Shown in pieces: positions 8,854-18,111 of a DNA stretch of 64,000 nucleotides (position 1 is its first letter; every line of letters begins with the position of its first letter). The notes beneath the pieces are model-generated. The model ran no database searches. It had not been told where the DNA came from and saw only the letters and a list, made by a program, of their open reading frames with translations. The stretch comes from Arthrobacter gandavensis (GTDB taxonomy: Bacteria > Actinomycetota > Actinomycetes > Actinomycetales > Micrococcaceae): the NCBI RefSeq assembly GCF_015355785.1, contig NZ_JADKYW010000005.1, positions 995,394 to 1,059,393 of the forward strand. Reading direction: 5' to 3'. The position numbers and the translations under genes are program-made.

Positions 8854-10835
8854 TGCAACTGCTGAAGATCAGGATCTACAACCAAGTCGGCGACATCCGT
8901 GACGTCGACTTCCGCCCGGGTGAGCTGAACATCATTACCGGCCAATCGAGCACTGGCAAGAGCGCCCTGCTGACCATCGTCGACTACTGCCTCGGCAGAG
9001 ACGAAGCGACTGTTCCACGCACAGCAATGTTCAGCACCATCGCCTGGTACGCGGTCATGTGGCAGTTCAGCGACGGCAGCCGTGTTGTCGCAGGCAGGAG
9101 GGCATCGCGAACGAAAAGCAATTCACGCGCCATGCTTCAGTTCGGTGGTTCGGACTTGGACATGCCGACGTTCGATGAACTTCGCGAGAACGTGGACTCA
9201 GACGCGCTTCGGGTACAGATAGGAGCCCGCATCGGGCTCGACAACGTAATGCTCGAAACGAAGGACTACGGCGCCGGTCCTCGCACTGTCAGTCTCGGCA
9301 CAGCCGCATTGTTCTGCCTTCAGGAACAGGAAGAGATTGGCACGAAGTCGACGTTGTTCCACCGTCAAGCAGAAGATGGCATAAAACTTGCTCTTAGGGA
9401 CACCTTCCCGTTCTTCCTCGGTGCCGTCGACGGGGACCAAGCACGAAAACGTGAAGCGCTCCGGGACGCTAAACGAACCCTCCGCCGCGCCGACGCAGCC
9501 CTTGACCGTGCAGAGAGCGCGGCTGCCAAACACGACAACGTGTTCCGAGACCTACTCGGAGAGGCGCGCGCTGTCGGCCTCTCCGCGAACGACGGACTCG
9601 TCGAAGCGGGGGACTACAGGGCTGCAGCGCTGTCTATTCTGTACGCGGGACAGTCGCGGGAGTCAGAACCTGCCGATCCGAAGGCGGACGTGCGTGCTCA
9701 GGACGAACGACGGCGTCTCGAGACAGACCTCGCACGTCTACGCAGCGAATTGAATCAGGCAATTGCCACCCGGGACGTCGTTCTCGACCAGCGCAGCGGC
9801 GAAATCGAATACTCGGGCTCACTTCAAGCGCAAGCCGGCAGGCTTGAAAGCATTGGCCTGCTCCCGGATCACGACGGGGACGCGCAGACGTGCCCTGTGT
9901 GTACCCAAGAGCTTCCAGAACGAGATGCTACTGTCACGCAGTTGCAGGAGCGGTTGAGTGAACTCCGCAGCAGTCTCGCCGACGTGCAGCATGTGCAGCC
10001 TCGCAGCGCCCAGGCAGTGTCCAGATTGAGCGCGCGCATCATAGATATACGGGACGCTCTTGCTTCCACTTCAAGAGCCCTCGACGCTGCTGCACGCTCT
10101 GTCGGTGATGCCGGCCCGAGCGATATAACCGCCCAGCAGTCGTTCGTGCGTGGCCGAATCGACGCCATCCTCCGAAGCGCAGAATCCTCCGACCAGGAGG
10201 GGCTCGACCGACTCCGCGCCGCGCAAAGCGCGGCGGAGCTACGTGTCAAACGTCTCGACGCTGAACTTAGCAGCGACGAGGTGCGCGAGCAGACTACGTC
10301 ACGCCTCAATGTCATTGGCAAATACCTTGGTGAGTACAGCCGAGAATTCGAGGCGGAGAGCGCTGATAGGCCGGTCCGGCTAGACATCAACGCACTCACA
10401 ATTGTCGTGGATGAGGAGTTTGGTCCCGTCGAGCTAACTGGCTTCGGCAGTGGTGCAAACTGGGTCGGCTACCACATCGCAGCACACCTTGCCCTGCACC
10501 GGTACTTTATGAGTCAGAACCGACCAGTGCCGCGGTTCTTGATGCTCGATCAGCCCAGCCAAGCCCACTTCCAAGGTGATCTGTCGGCATCGGTTGACGG
10601 AGATGCCGACCGTGAAGGCGAGCGGGTCCGAGCCATGTTCAAAGTAGTTGCAGACTTCGCTAGAGCCCACGCCGGTGCGATGCAGGTCATCATCATCGAC
10701 CATGCGCGGTATGCGGACGAGTGGTTTACGAGCCACGTTCGTTACGACTGGCACGGTGGAGAGAAACTCATTCCCGACAGCTGGAAGCAGTATGCCCGCA
10801 AATCTAAGGACGAAGACGACCCGCAGCAGCCCTGA
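8853..10835 (+). CDS. DUF3732-type SMC-like ABC ATPase of the ABC-3C system
   Basis: 660 residues from GTG 8853, chosen because it overlaps the preceding stop and starts right before the conserved LLKIRIYNQVGDIRDVDF strand. Walker A is GQSSTGKS (30-37). A central helical region with heptad-like Arg/Glu-rich segments carries a CPVC zinc-hook motif (347-350). The signature-like GFGSGANW and then Walker B FLMLDQPSQ (Asp at about 566) follow, with the H-loop IIIDHARY near the end. The layout is that of Rad50/SMC-like ATPases. Walker B has Gln where most ABC ATPases have the catalytic Glu, as is common in DUF3732 proteins. It is likely the sensor or clamp that controls the nuclease-like effector. 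Confidence 0.85.
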   Translation: MQLLKIRIYNQVGDIRDVDFRPGELNIITGQSSTGKSALLTIVDYCLGRDEATVPRTAMFSTIAWYAVMWQFSDGSRVVAGRRASRTKSNSRAMLQFGGSDLDMPTFDELRENVDSDALRVQIGARIGLDNVMLETKDYGAGPRTVSLGTAALFCLQEQEEIGTKSTLFHRQAEDGIKLALRDTFPFFLGAVDGDQARKREALRDAKRTLRRADAALDRAESAAAKHDNVFRDLLGEARAVGLSANDGLVEAGDYRAAALSILYAGQSRESEPADPKADVRAQDERRRLETDLARLRSELNQAIATRDVVLDQRSGEIEYSGSLQAQAGRLESIGLLPDHDGDAQTCPVCTQELPERDATVTQLQERLSELRSSLADVQHVQPRSAQAVSRLSARIIDIRDALASTSRALDAAARSVGDAGPSDITAQQSFVRGRIDAILRSAESSDQEGLDRLRAAQSAAELRVKRLDAELSSDEVREQTTSRLNVIGKYLGEYSREFEAESADRPVRLDINALTIVVDEEFGPVELTGFGSGANWVGYHIAAHLALHRYFMSQNRPVPRFLMLDQPSQAHFQGDLSASVDGDADREGERVRAMFKVVADFARAHAGAMQVIIIDHARYADEWFTSHVRYDWHGGEKLIPDSWKQYARKSKDEDDPQQP

Positions 10836-11252
10836 CCGCCTCCCTGATCGTCATGGGGGCACAGCCTGATTCGTGAGAGCAACCGAATGCTATCTGGTAG
10901 ATCGGGCCTCAGCGCACTGTCCGTATGCCGATCCGCGGTCAGTATCGCATCGCAGCAACTGGGGGGTCGTTCCTCGATGGAGCAGCCACGAGGTCGTAGC
11001 CGGCGCTGGTTGCTGGCTATCCCCAACAGGAGCCGATACCGTCAATGGCACCCAAGTACACGCCATATCTCCGGCTGTCCTTCTGCCACCCAAGCCTAGG
11101 GCTCGGCACATGCCGCCCTAGGTAGTTATCCCTGAGCGCGCAATCCAGCCACTCCGCGTGGACACTCAGACCGGACCCGTGCGTCGGATAACATCCTCGA
11201 GAGCTGCATGGTTCCGGTCGGACCATCGGCTATGTGTACGCAACATAAGGCC
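10836..11252. other. intergenic region, right edge of the island
   Basis: About 400 bp with no supported gene. Composition is intermediate between the island and the chromosome. No tRNA, integrase or flanking direct repeat was recognised, so the right boundary is set only by composition and by the start of the hpa promoter. Confidence 0.4.
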
Positions 11253-11281
11253 TTGACGTGACCCACCCCACAAGGCACTAT
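11253..11281 (+). promoter_or_regulatory. candidate promoter of the homoprotocatechuate operon
   Basis: TTGACG (11253-11258) and CACTAT (11276-11281) are separated by 17 bp, the ideal spacing for a housekeeping sigma factor. The -10 element is only a partial match. The palindromic operator begins at the last base of the -10, so a bound repressor would cover the transcription start. Confidence 0.45.
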
Positions 11282-11310
11282 GGATCATATACGATTTCGT
11301 ACTTGATCCA
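11281..11310. promoter_or_regulatory. 30-bp nested palindromic operator (probable GntR site)
   Basis: Outer arms TGGATCA and TGATCCA enclose inner arms TACGA and TCGTA around a TT centre. All 24 arm bases pair. The site lies between the candidate -10 and the first ATG, 8 bp before that ATG. The GntR/FCD regulator encoded as the second gene of the same operon is the obvious ligand, giving autoregulated repression relieved by a pathway intermediate (inference). Confidence 0.65.
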
Positions 11311-11318
11311 GGAGTGAG

Positions 11319-12797
11319 ATGTCCACGAGCAGCACCGCCACACCGGAGACACTGGCACAGGCCGGCAAGGTCATCGCCGTCCACATCAACTACCCCAGCC
11401 GGGCAGCCGAACGCGGACGCACCCCCGAGCAGCCCTCCTACTTCCTGAAGCCCAGCTCCTCCCTCGCCCTCACCGGCGGCACCGTTGAGCGCCCGGCCGG
11501 CTGCGAACTGCTCGGCTTCGAAGGCGAAATCGCCCTGATCATCGGCAAAACCGCCCGCCGCGTCTCCGTCGAAGACGCCTGGAGCTACGTTGGCGGCGTC
11601 ACCGCCAGCAACGACCTCGGCGTGTACGACCTCCGCTGGGCAGACAAAGGCTCCAACCTCCGTTCCAAGGGCGGCGACGGCTTCACCCCCGTGGGCCCGG
11701 CCATCCTCGACGCCGCCACGGTGGACCCCGCTGCCCTGCGAGTGCGCACCTGGGTCAACGGCGAACTCGCCCAGGATGACACCACCGAGGACTTGCTCTT
11801 CCCCTTCGCACAGCTGGTCGCAGACCTCTCCCAGCTGCTCACCCTCGAACCCGGGGACATGATCCTCACCGGCACCCCAGCCGGCGCCTCCGTGGCAGTC
11901 CCGGGCGACGTCGTCGAAATTGAAGTGGACTCCCCCTTTACAGGGCAGACCACCGGTCGCCTGAGCACCACCGTCACCGAAGGCACGACGCCGCTGGCCC
12001 CCTTCGGCGCACAGCCCAAGATCGATGACAAGCAGCGCGAAGAAGCCTGGGGCTCCGCTGAGAAGGCCGGCCTCGCACCCAAGCAGGAACCGGCGTCGGC
12101 CCTCACCCCCGAGCTGAAGGCCAAGCTCGAATCCGTCGCCACCGCCACCCTCAGCTCGCAGATGCGCGCCCGCGGCCTGAACAACGTCTCCATCGACGGC
12201 CTCACCGGTACCAAGACCGGCCGCAAGGTAGTCGGCACGGCCCGCACCCTGCGCTACGTCCCCAACCGCGAGGACCTCTTCAAGACCCACGGCGGCGGCT
12301 ACAACGCCCAGAAGCGCGCCATCGACTCCGTCCGCGAAGGCGAAGTCCTGGTCATGGAAGCCCGCGGCGAAAAGGGCACCGGTACCCTCGGCGACATCCT
12401 CGCCCTCCGCGCCATGCACAACGGTGCCGCAGCCATCATCACCGACGGCGGCGTCCGCGACTACTCCACCGTCGCCAGCTTCGACCTGCCCGTGTACTGC
12501 GCCAACCCGCACCCCGCGGTGCTCGGCCGCCGGCACATCCCCTGGGACACGGACATCACCATCGCCTGCGGCGGCTCCACCGTCCAGCCCGGTGACATCA
12601 TCGTGGCCGACGACGACGGCATCCTGGTCATCCCGCCGGCCATCGCCGAGGAACTGGTGGAAGCCTGCATTAAGCAGGAACACCAGGAAGAGTTCATCGC
12701 CGAAATGGTCAAGGCCGGCCACGGCGTCGACGGTCTCTACCCGATGAACGCGGCGTGGAAGGAAAAGTACGAGGCCTGGGCGGCGGAACAGGTGTGA
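11319..12797 (+). CDS. FAH-family / RraA-like fusion, HpaG-type
   Basis: A 492-residue two-domain protein. Residues about 15-230 are a fumarylacetoacetate hydrolase domain with FEGEIALI metal ligands, SNDLGVYDLR and the TGTPAG turn. This matches HpaG-type OPET decarboxylase/HHDD isomerases of homoprotocatechuate breakdown. Residues about 265-485 are an RraA/HMG-aldolase-like domain with the GAAAIITDGGVRD motif holding the catalytic Arg-Asp pair. The operon encodes the preceding pathway steps (HpaD, HpaE), so the first domain probably processes 5-carboxymethyl-2-hydroxymuconate. The RraA half may supply the pyruvate-releasing aldolase normally given by HpaI (inference). GGAGTGAG precedes the ATG. 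Confidence 0.82.
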   Translation: MSTSSTATPETLAQAGKVIAVHINYPSRAAERGRTPEQPSYFLKPSSSLALTGGTVERPAGCELLGFEGEIALIIGKTARRVSVEDAWSYVGGVTASNDLGVYDLRWADKGSNLRSKGGDGFTPVGPAILDAATVDPAALRVRTWVNGELAQDDTTEDLLFPFAQLVADLSQLLTLEPGDMILTGTPAGASVAVPGDVVEIEVDSPFTGQTTGRLSTTVTEGTTPLAPFGAQPKIDDKQREEAWGSAEKAGLAPKQEPASALTPELKAKLESVATATLSSQMRARGLNNVSIDGLTGTKTGRKVVGTARTLRYVPNREDLFKTHGGGYNAQKRAIDSVREGEVLVMEARGEKGTGTLGDILALRAMHNGAAAIITDGGVRDYSTVASFDLPVYCANPHPAVLGRRHIPWDTDITIACGGSTVQPGDIIVADDDGILVIPPAIAEELVEACIKQEHQEEFIAEMVKAGHGVDGLYPMNAAWKEKYEAWAAEQV

Positions 12798-13471
12798 ACG
12801 CCTCATCCAACGCTGGCACGGTGAGCAAGGCCGAACAGGCCTACCAGACCGTCCAGTCCAAGATCGCCTCCGGTGAATACGGGCCCGGGTACCGTCTGGT
12901 ACTCGGCCGGATCGCCGCGGACCTGGGCTGTTCCGCCGTCCCGGTCCGGGAAGCGATCCGCCGGCTGGAGGCCGAAGGGCTGGTCCGGTTCGAGCGGAAC
13001 GTCGGCGCCACGGTCACCGGCATCGACCCCACCGAGTACCTCTACACCATGCAGACGCTAAGCCTTGTGGAAGGGTACGCGACGGCGCTCTCCGCACCGC
13101 TCGTCACGGCGGAGGACCTGGCCAAGGCCAAGGAAATCAACGCCGAGATGCGCGACTGCCTGGAGCACTTCGACCCGGTCCGCTTCACCGCGCTGAACCG
13201 GGACTTCCACTCCGCCCTGTTCACCAACTGCCCCAACCCGCACATCCTTGACCTGGTCCACCGCGGCTGGAACCGGCTGGGCGCCCTGCGCTCCTCCACC
13301 TTCAGCTACGTTCCCGGCCGGGCCCAGGACTCGGTTGCCGAACACGAGCGGCTGCTCGAACTGATCGAGGCAAAGGCCGACGCCGGCACGATCGAGGCCG
13401 CGGCCCGCGCCCACCGGATCGCCACCCTCGAGGCCTACCTGAAGCACTCCCCCGCAAGCTCCACCCCGTAA
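12794..13471 (+). CDS. GntR-family (FCD) transcriptional regulator
   Basis: 225 residues. An N-terminal winged helix-turn-helix (about 12-75, with GYRLVLGRIAADLGCSAVPVREAIRRLEAEGLV, given in parts: VPVREAIRRLEAEGLV) is followed by an all-helical FCD ligand domain with LNRDFHSALF and the later VAEHERLLELI, whose His residues usually bind a metal. GTG 12794 overlaps the previous stop (GTGTGA), so the two genes are coupled. It most likely binds the palindrome at 11281-11310 and senses a homoprotocatechuate-pathway compound. Confidence 0.88.
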   Translation: MNASSNAGTVSKAEQAYQTVQSKIASGEYGPGYRLVLGRIAADLGCSAVPVREAIRRLEAEGLVRFERNVGATVTGIDPTEYLYTMQTLSLVEGYATALSAPLVTAEDLAKAKEINAEMRDCLEHFDPVRFTALNRDFHSALFTNCPNPHILDLVHRGWNRLGALRSSTFSYVPGRAQDSVAEHERLLELIEAKADAGTIEAAARAHRIATLEAYLKHSPASSTP

Positions 13472-13501
13472 CCCCAGACCCCGCATCAAAGGAGACGCCC
13501 C

Positions 13502-15019
<1,518 letters not shown>

Positions 15020-15045
15020 CCCCTGACTCTGTTCGAAGGAGAACC

Positions 15046-16116
15046 ATGAACGCCAACCCCATTCCCAAGCCGTCCATCAACCCGCCGGACATTGTCCGCT
15101 GCGCCTACATGGAACTGGTGGTCACTGACCTGGCCAAGTCCCGCGAGTTCTACGTGGACGTCCTGGGCCTGCACGTGACCGAAGAGGATGAGAACGCCAT
15201 CTACCTGCGCTCCCTCGAGGAGTTCATCCACCACAACCTGGTGCTGCGCAAGGGACCCGTCGCCGCCGTCGCGTCCTTCGCCTACCGCGTGCGCACCCCG
15301 GAAGACGTGGACGTTGCCGAGGCGTACTACAGGGAAATGGGCTGCCGCACCGAGCGCCGCGCCAACGGCTTCACCAAGGGCGTGGGCGACTCCGTCCGCG
15401 TGGAGGACCCGCTGGGTTTCCCGTACGAGTTCTTCTACCATGTTGACCACGTGGAGCGCCTGACCCAGCGCTACGATCTCTACTCCGCCGGCGAGCTGGT
15501 GCGCCTGGACCACTTCAACCAGGTCACCCCGGACGTTCCCCGCGGCCGCACCTACCTGGAGAACCTGGGCTTCCGCGTTTCCGAGGACATCAAGGACTCC
15601 GAGGGCACCACGTACGCTGCCTGGCTGCACCGCAAGGACACCGTGCATGACACCGCCCTGACCGGCGGCGACGGCCCCCGCATGCACCACGTTGCGTTCG
15701 CCACGCACGAAAAGCACAACATCATCCAGATCTGCGACAAGATGGGCGCCCTGCGCATCTCTGACCGGATTGAGCGCGGCCCCGGACGCCACGGCGTCTC
15801 CAACGCGTTCTACCTCTACATCCTGGATCCGGACGACCACCGCATCGAGATTTACACCCAGGACTACTACACCGGCGACCCGGACAACCCCACCATCACC
15901 TGGGACGTCCACGACAACCAGCGCCGCGACTGGTGGGGCAACCCCGTTGTTCCGTCCTGGTACACCGAGGCCTCCCTGGTCCTGGACCTGGACGGCAACC
16001 CGCAGGAAGTTGTTGCCCGCACCGACTCCTCCGAAATGGAAGTGACCATCGGCGCTGACGGCTTCTCCTACACCCGCGGCGACGAGACCGACTTCAAGGT
16101 CGGTTCGCAGCTCTAG
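15046..16116 (+). CDS. hpaD: 3,4-dihydroxyphenylacetate 2,3-dioxygenase
   Basis: A 356-residue extradiol dioxygenase built of vicinal-oxygen-chelate modules. It closely follows the Brevibacterium/Arthrobacter homoprotocatechuate dioxygenases that use Fe(II) or Mn(II). The metal ligands are visible as His156 (RLDHFNQ), His215 (MHHVAFATH) and Glu268 (RIEIYTQDYYT). It opens the ring of 3,4-dihydroxyphenylacetate between C2 and C3, producing the substrate of HpaE just upstream. AAGGAG precedes the ATG, and the gene ends the operon at a strong terminator. Confidence 0.93.
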   Translation: MNANPIPKPSINPPDIVRCAYMELVVTDLAKSREFYVDVLGLHVTEEDENAIYLRSLEEFIHHNLVLRKGPVAAVASFAYRVRTPEDVDVAEAYYREMGCRTERRANGFTKGVGDSVRVEDPLGFPYEFFYHVDHVERLTQRYDLYSAGELVRLDHFNQVTPDVPRGRTYLENLGFRVSEDIKDSEGTTYAAWLHRKDTVHDTALTGGDGPRMHHVAFATHEKHNIIQICDKMGALRISDRIERGPGRHGVSNAFYLYILDPDDHRIEIYTQDYYTGDPDNPTITWDVHDNQRRDWWGNPVVPSWYTEASLVLDLDGNPQEVVARTDSSEMEVTIGADGFSYTRGDETDFKVGSQL

Positions 16117-16151
16117 GCTGCTTGAACGAGAAACCGGCTAGCGCACGACGG

Positions 16152-16185
16152 CGGGAGGGACAGCTTTGGCTGTCCCTCCCGTTTT
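16152..16185 (+). terminator. intrinsic terminator of the hpa operon
   Basis: CGGGAGGGACAGC pairs perfectly over 13 bp with GCTGTCCCTCCCG across a 4-nt loop and is followed by TTTT. It separates the operon from the convergent SDR gene. Confidence 0.88.
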
Positions 16186-16203
16186 CGCTGGGTCGGCGCC
16201 GCC

Positions 16204-17019
16204 TCAGCGGGCGTTGAAGCCCGCATCCACGGGGAGGGTCACGCCGGTGATGTACCGGGCGTCGTCGCTCACCAGAAAAGCAATCGCGTTGGAGATGTCC
16301 CTCGGTTCAACCCACGGAACGGGCATCAGGTTTTTGACGGCGTCGCCGCTGTCCGGGTTCTCGGCGAACAGCTGCTCGATGATCGGGTTCTGGATCATCG
16401 GGGTGGCCACCCCCGTTGGATGGATCGAGTTGACGCGAATATTCTGCGGGCTCAGCCAGTTGGCGAACGATCTCATCAGCCCCACGACTCCGTGCTTGGC
16501 GGCTGCGTAACCGGTTCCACCTGCACCGCCGCTGCCGCCGGTTCCCTTGAGGCCCTGGGTTGAGCTTGTCAGCACAATCGAGCCCGCCTGCTTGGCGATG
16601 AGGCTCGGCACCGCGGCTATCACCGTGTTGTAGACCCCCGTGAGGTTGACATCGACTACGTCGGCAAAAGGCTGCTCCCGGTCGCCGTTCAGCCCCAGGG
16701 GCGCGATGCCCGCGTTGGCCAGAATGATGTCGACGGGGCCGATTGCTGCTTCGCCTTCCTGGACCGCCTTCTCGAGCGCGGCGAGATCTCGGACGTCGGC
16801 CTGCTGGGCGAAGATGCGGCGGTCGAGCGCTTCAACGAGGCGCACTGTTTCGTCAAGGTCTTCGGGGGTGGCCATGTCGTATTCGACTGAGGCGATCTGG
16901 CTGCAGATGTCCACAGCGATGATGTCGGCCCCCTCTTCCGCCAGCTTCAGGGCGTGGCTTCGGCCCTGGCCCCGAGCCGCACCGGTGATAAACGCAACTT
17001 TCCCGTCGAGCTTGCCCAT
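16204..17019 (-). CDS. mycofactocin-coupled-type SDR oxidoreductase
   Basis: 271 residues from ATG 17019 (MGKLDGKVAFITGAARGQG), chosen for AAGGAG six nt upstream. The cofactor motif TGAARGQGRSHA and the ADIIAVDIC stretch, with an extra insertion after it (SVEYDMATPEDLDETV), are hallmarks of the SDR subfamily whose NAD is held tightly and reoxidised through mycofactocin. The catalytic Tyr-Lys is in GYAAAKHG. No mycofactocin biosynthesis gene lies in the window. The alcohol substrate is unknown. It converges on the hpa operon, and a role there is not implied. Confidence 0.82.
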   Translation of the reverse strand: MGKLDGKVAFITGAARGQGRSHALKLAEEGADIIAVDICSQIASVEYDMATPEDLDETVRLVEALDRRIFAQQADVRDLAALEKAVQEGEAAIGPVDIILANAGIAPLGLNGDREQPFADVVDVNLTGVYNTVIAAVPSLIAKQAGSIVLTSSTQGLKGTGGSGGAGGTGYAAAKHGVVGLMRSFANWLSPQNIRVNSIHPTGVATPMIQNPIIEQLFAENPDSGDAVKNLMPVPWVEPRDISNAIAFLVSDDARYITGVTLPVDAGFNAR

Positions 17020-17335
17020 CAGGGACTCCTTCATCCGTCGTCTGGTCAGGAAACGCCGTTGATTCCTGACTGCGGCTGACAAGCTACATCCGTTCTCGTC
17101 CAGTTGGGAGAGTAACGTCGTTGCCGGTTATCAAGAGCCCTGCGCTCCGTTTTATCCGAATCGCTCCGGTTCGGGGCGGAGTGGATGTCCCAAACCGGAG
17201 CAAATCCGAACAACACAGCGGCATGCCGGCACGGTTTCCCAGCTCTCGTTACTCCTGTGGCCGGATGTGACCACAGGAGGCCACACCCGTCACAGAGGGT
17301 GGGAAGCTGTGCACGCCATCGGCGAGAACAGCCCC
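17020..17335. other. intergenic region with two inverted repeats
   Basis: Upstream of the SDR gene to the left, GCTCCGGTT (17163-17171) and AACCGGAGC (17193-17201) form 9-bp arms 21 bp apart, about two helical turns, a plausible operator for that SDR gene. A separate hairpin (17252-17279) lies after the SDR gene to the right. No gene is supported here. Confidence 0.45.
17252..17279 (-). terminator. hairpin downstream of the SDR gene
   Basis: CTCCTGTGG and CCACAGGAG form a perfect 9-bp stem with a 10-nt loop, about 57 bp past the stop of the minus-strand SDR gene. There is no clear T-run, so intrinsic termination is uncertain. Confidence 0.4.
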
Positions 17336-18097
17336 TCAGAACTGGATCCCGCGAGACAGCCCGCCGTCCACCAGCACATTCGCACCGGTCATCCGGGAAG
17401 CCCGCGGGCTGGACACGAAGACGACGACGTCGGCCACCTCCTGCGGCGTGCCCATGCGGCCGGTGGGATTCAGGGCCAAAGACTCGGTGAACATCTCCGG
17501 GGAGCCGGACTCGATGCCCTGCCAGACGCCGCCGTCGAAATAGGTGTTGCCCGGGGAAACAGTGTTGGCGCGGATTCCCGCGTCAGCCAGCTGAAACGCC
17601 AAGCCGGCCATGAACGCGATCAGCGCGGTCTTCACCGTCCCGTATGGCCCGGAGGCGAAGTCCACTTCACGGCCGGAGACGCTGGAGATCGCCACCAGCG
17701 AGGGTGAGTCGCTGCGGCGTACCTGCGGGATCGCAGCCTGCATCAGCCGGACGGTGCCCATCAGGTCAACCCGCAGGCTTGCTTCCCAGTTTTCAGGAGT
17801 GTCCGGGATGGCCAGCGCACTGACGTTGCTCACCACGGCGTCCAGTCCGCCGAAGCGGCCGGCAACATCGTCCACCCAGGCGGCCACGCCGTCGCCGTCG
17901 CCCATGTCCAGGACGGCACCCTCCACCTTCACGCCACTGTCGGCAAGGGCGGCCTCGGTTTCCGCGATCTCCGCGGCATCACGGGCACAGAACGCAACGT
18001 TCGCTCCCTCCGCCGCGAAGGCCTCCACGATCGCCCGCCCGATTCCGCGGGTTCCGCCGGTGACCAGTGCCGTTTTGCCACTCAACTGCAGGTCCAT
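17336..18097 (-). CDS. SDR family oxidoreductase
   Basis: 253 residues from ATG 18097, with AGGAG five nt upstream. The Rossmann motif TGGTRGIG (about 14-21) and YGTVKTA with the catalytic Tyr-Lys are present; the Ser is in AISSVSG. The NNAG-equivalent position is changed to SNVSALA, a departure from the classical motif. It follows the formamidase gene by 14 bp and is probably co-transcribed. The substrate is unknown. Confidence 0.85.
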   Translation of the reverse strand: MDLQLSGKTALVTGGTRGIGRAIVEAFAAEGANVAFCARDAAEIAETEAALADSGVKVEGAVLDMGDGDGVAAWVDDVAGRFGGLDAVVSNVSALAIPDTPENWEASLRVDLMGTVRLMQAAIPQVRRSDSPSLVAISSVSGREVDFASGPYGTVKTALIAFMAGLAFQLADAGIRANTVSPGNTYFDGGVWQGIESGSPEMFTESLALNPTGRMGTPQEVADVVVFVSSPRASRMTGANVLVDGGLSRGIQF

Positions 18098-18111
18098 GAC
18101 CGCTCCTAGTG

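Noticed and set aside
5441-11252. integrase, tRNA or attachment-site duplication bounding the accessory island
   Set aside because: Looked for on both sides; no tRNA, recombinase gene or matching direct repeats were found, so no mobile-element call is made.
11166-12806. 546-codon open frame on the minus strand
   Set aside because: It mirrors the FAH-RraA fusion gene and encodes a Gly/Ala/Val/Asp-rich product without family features.
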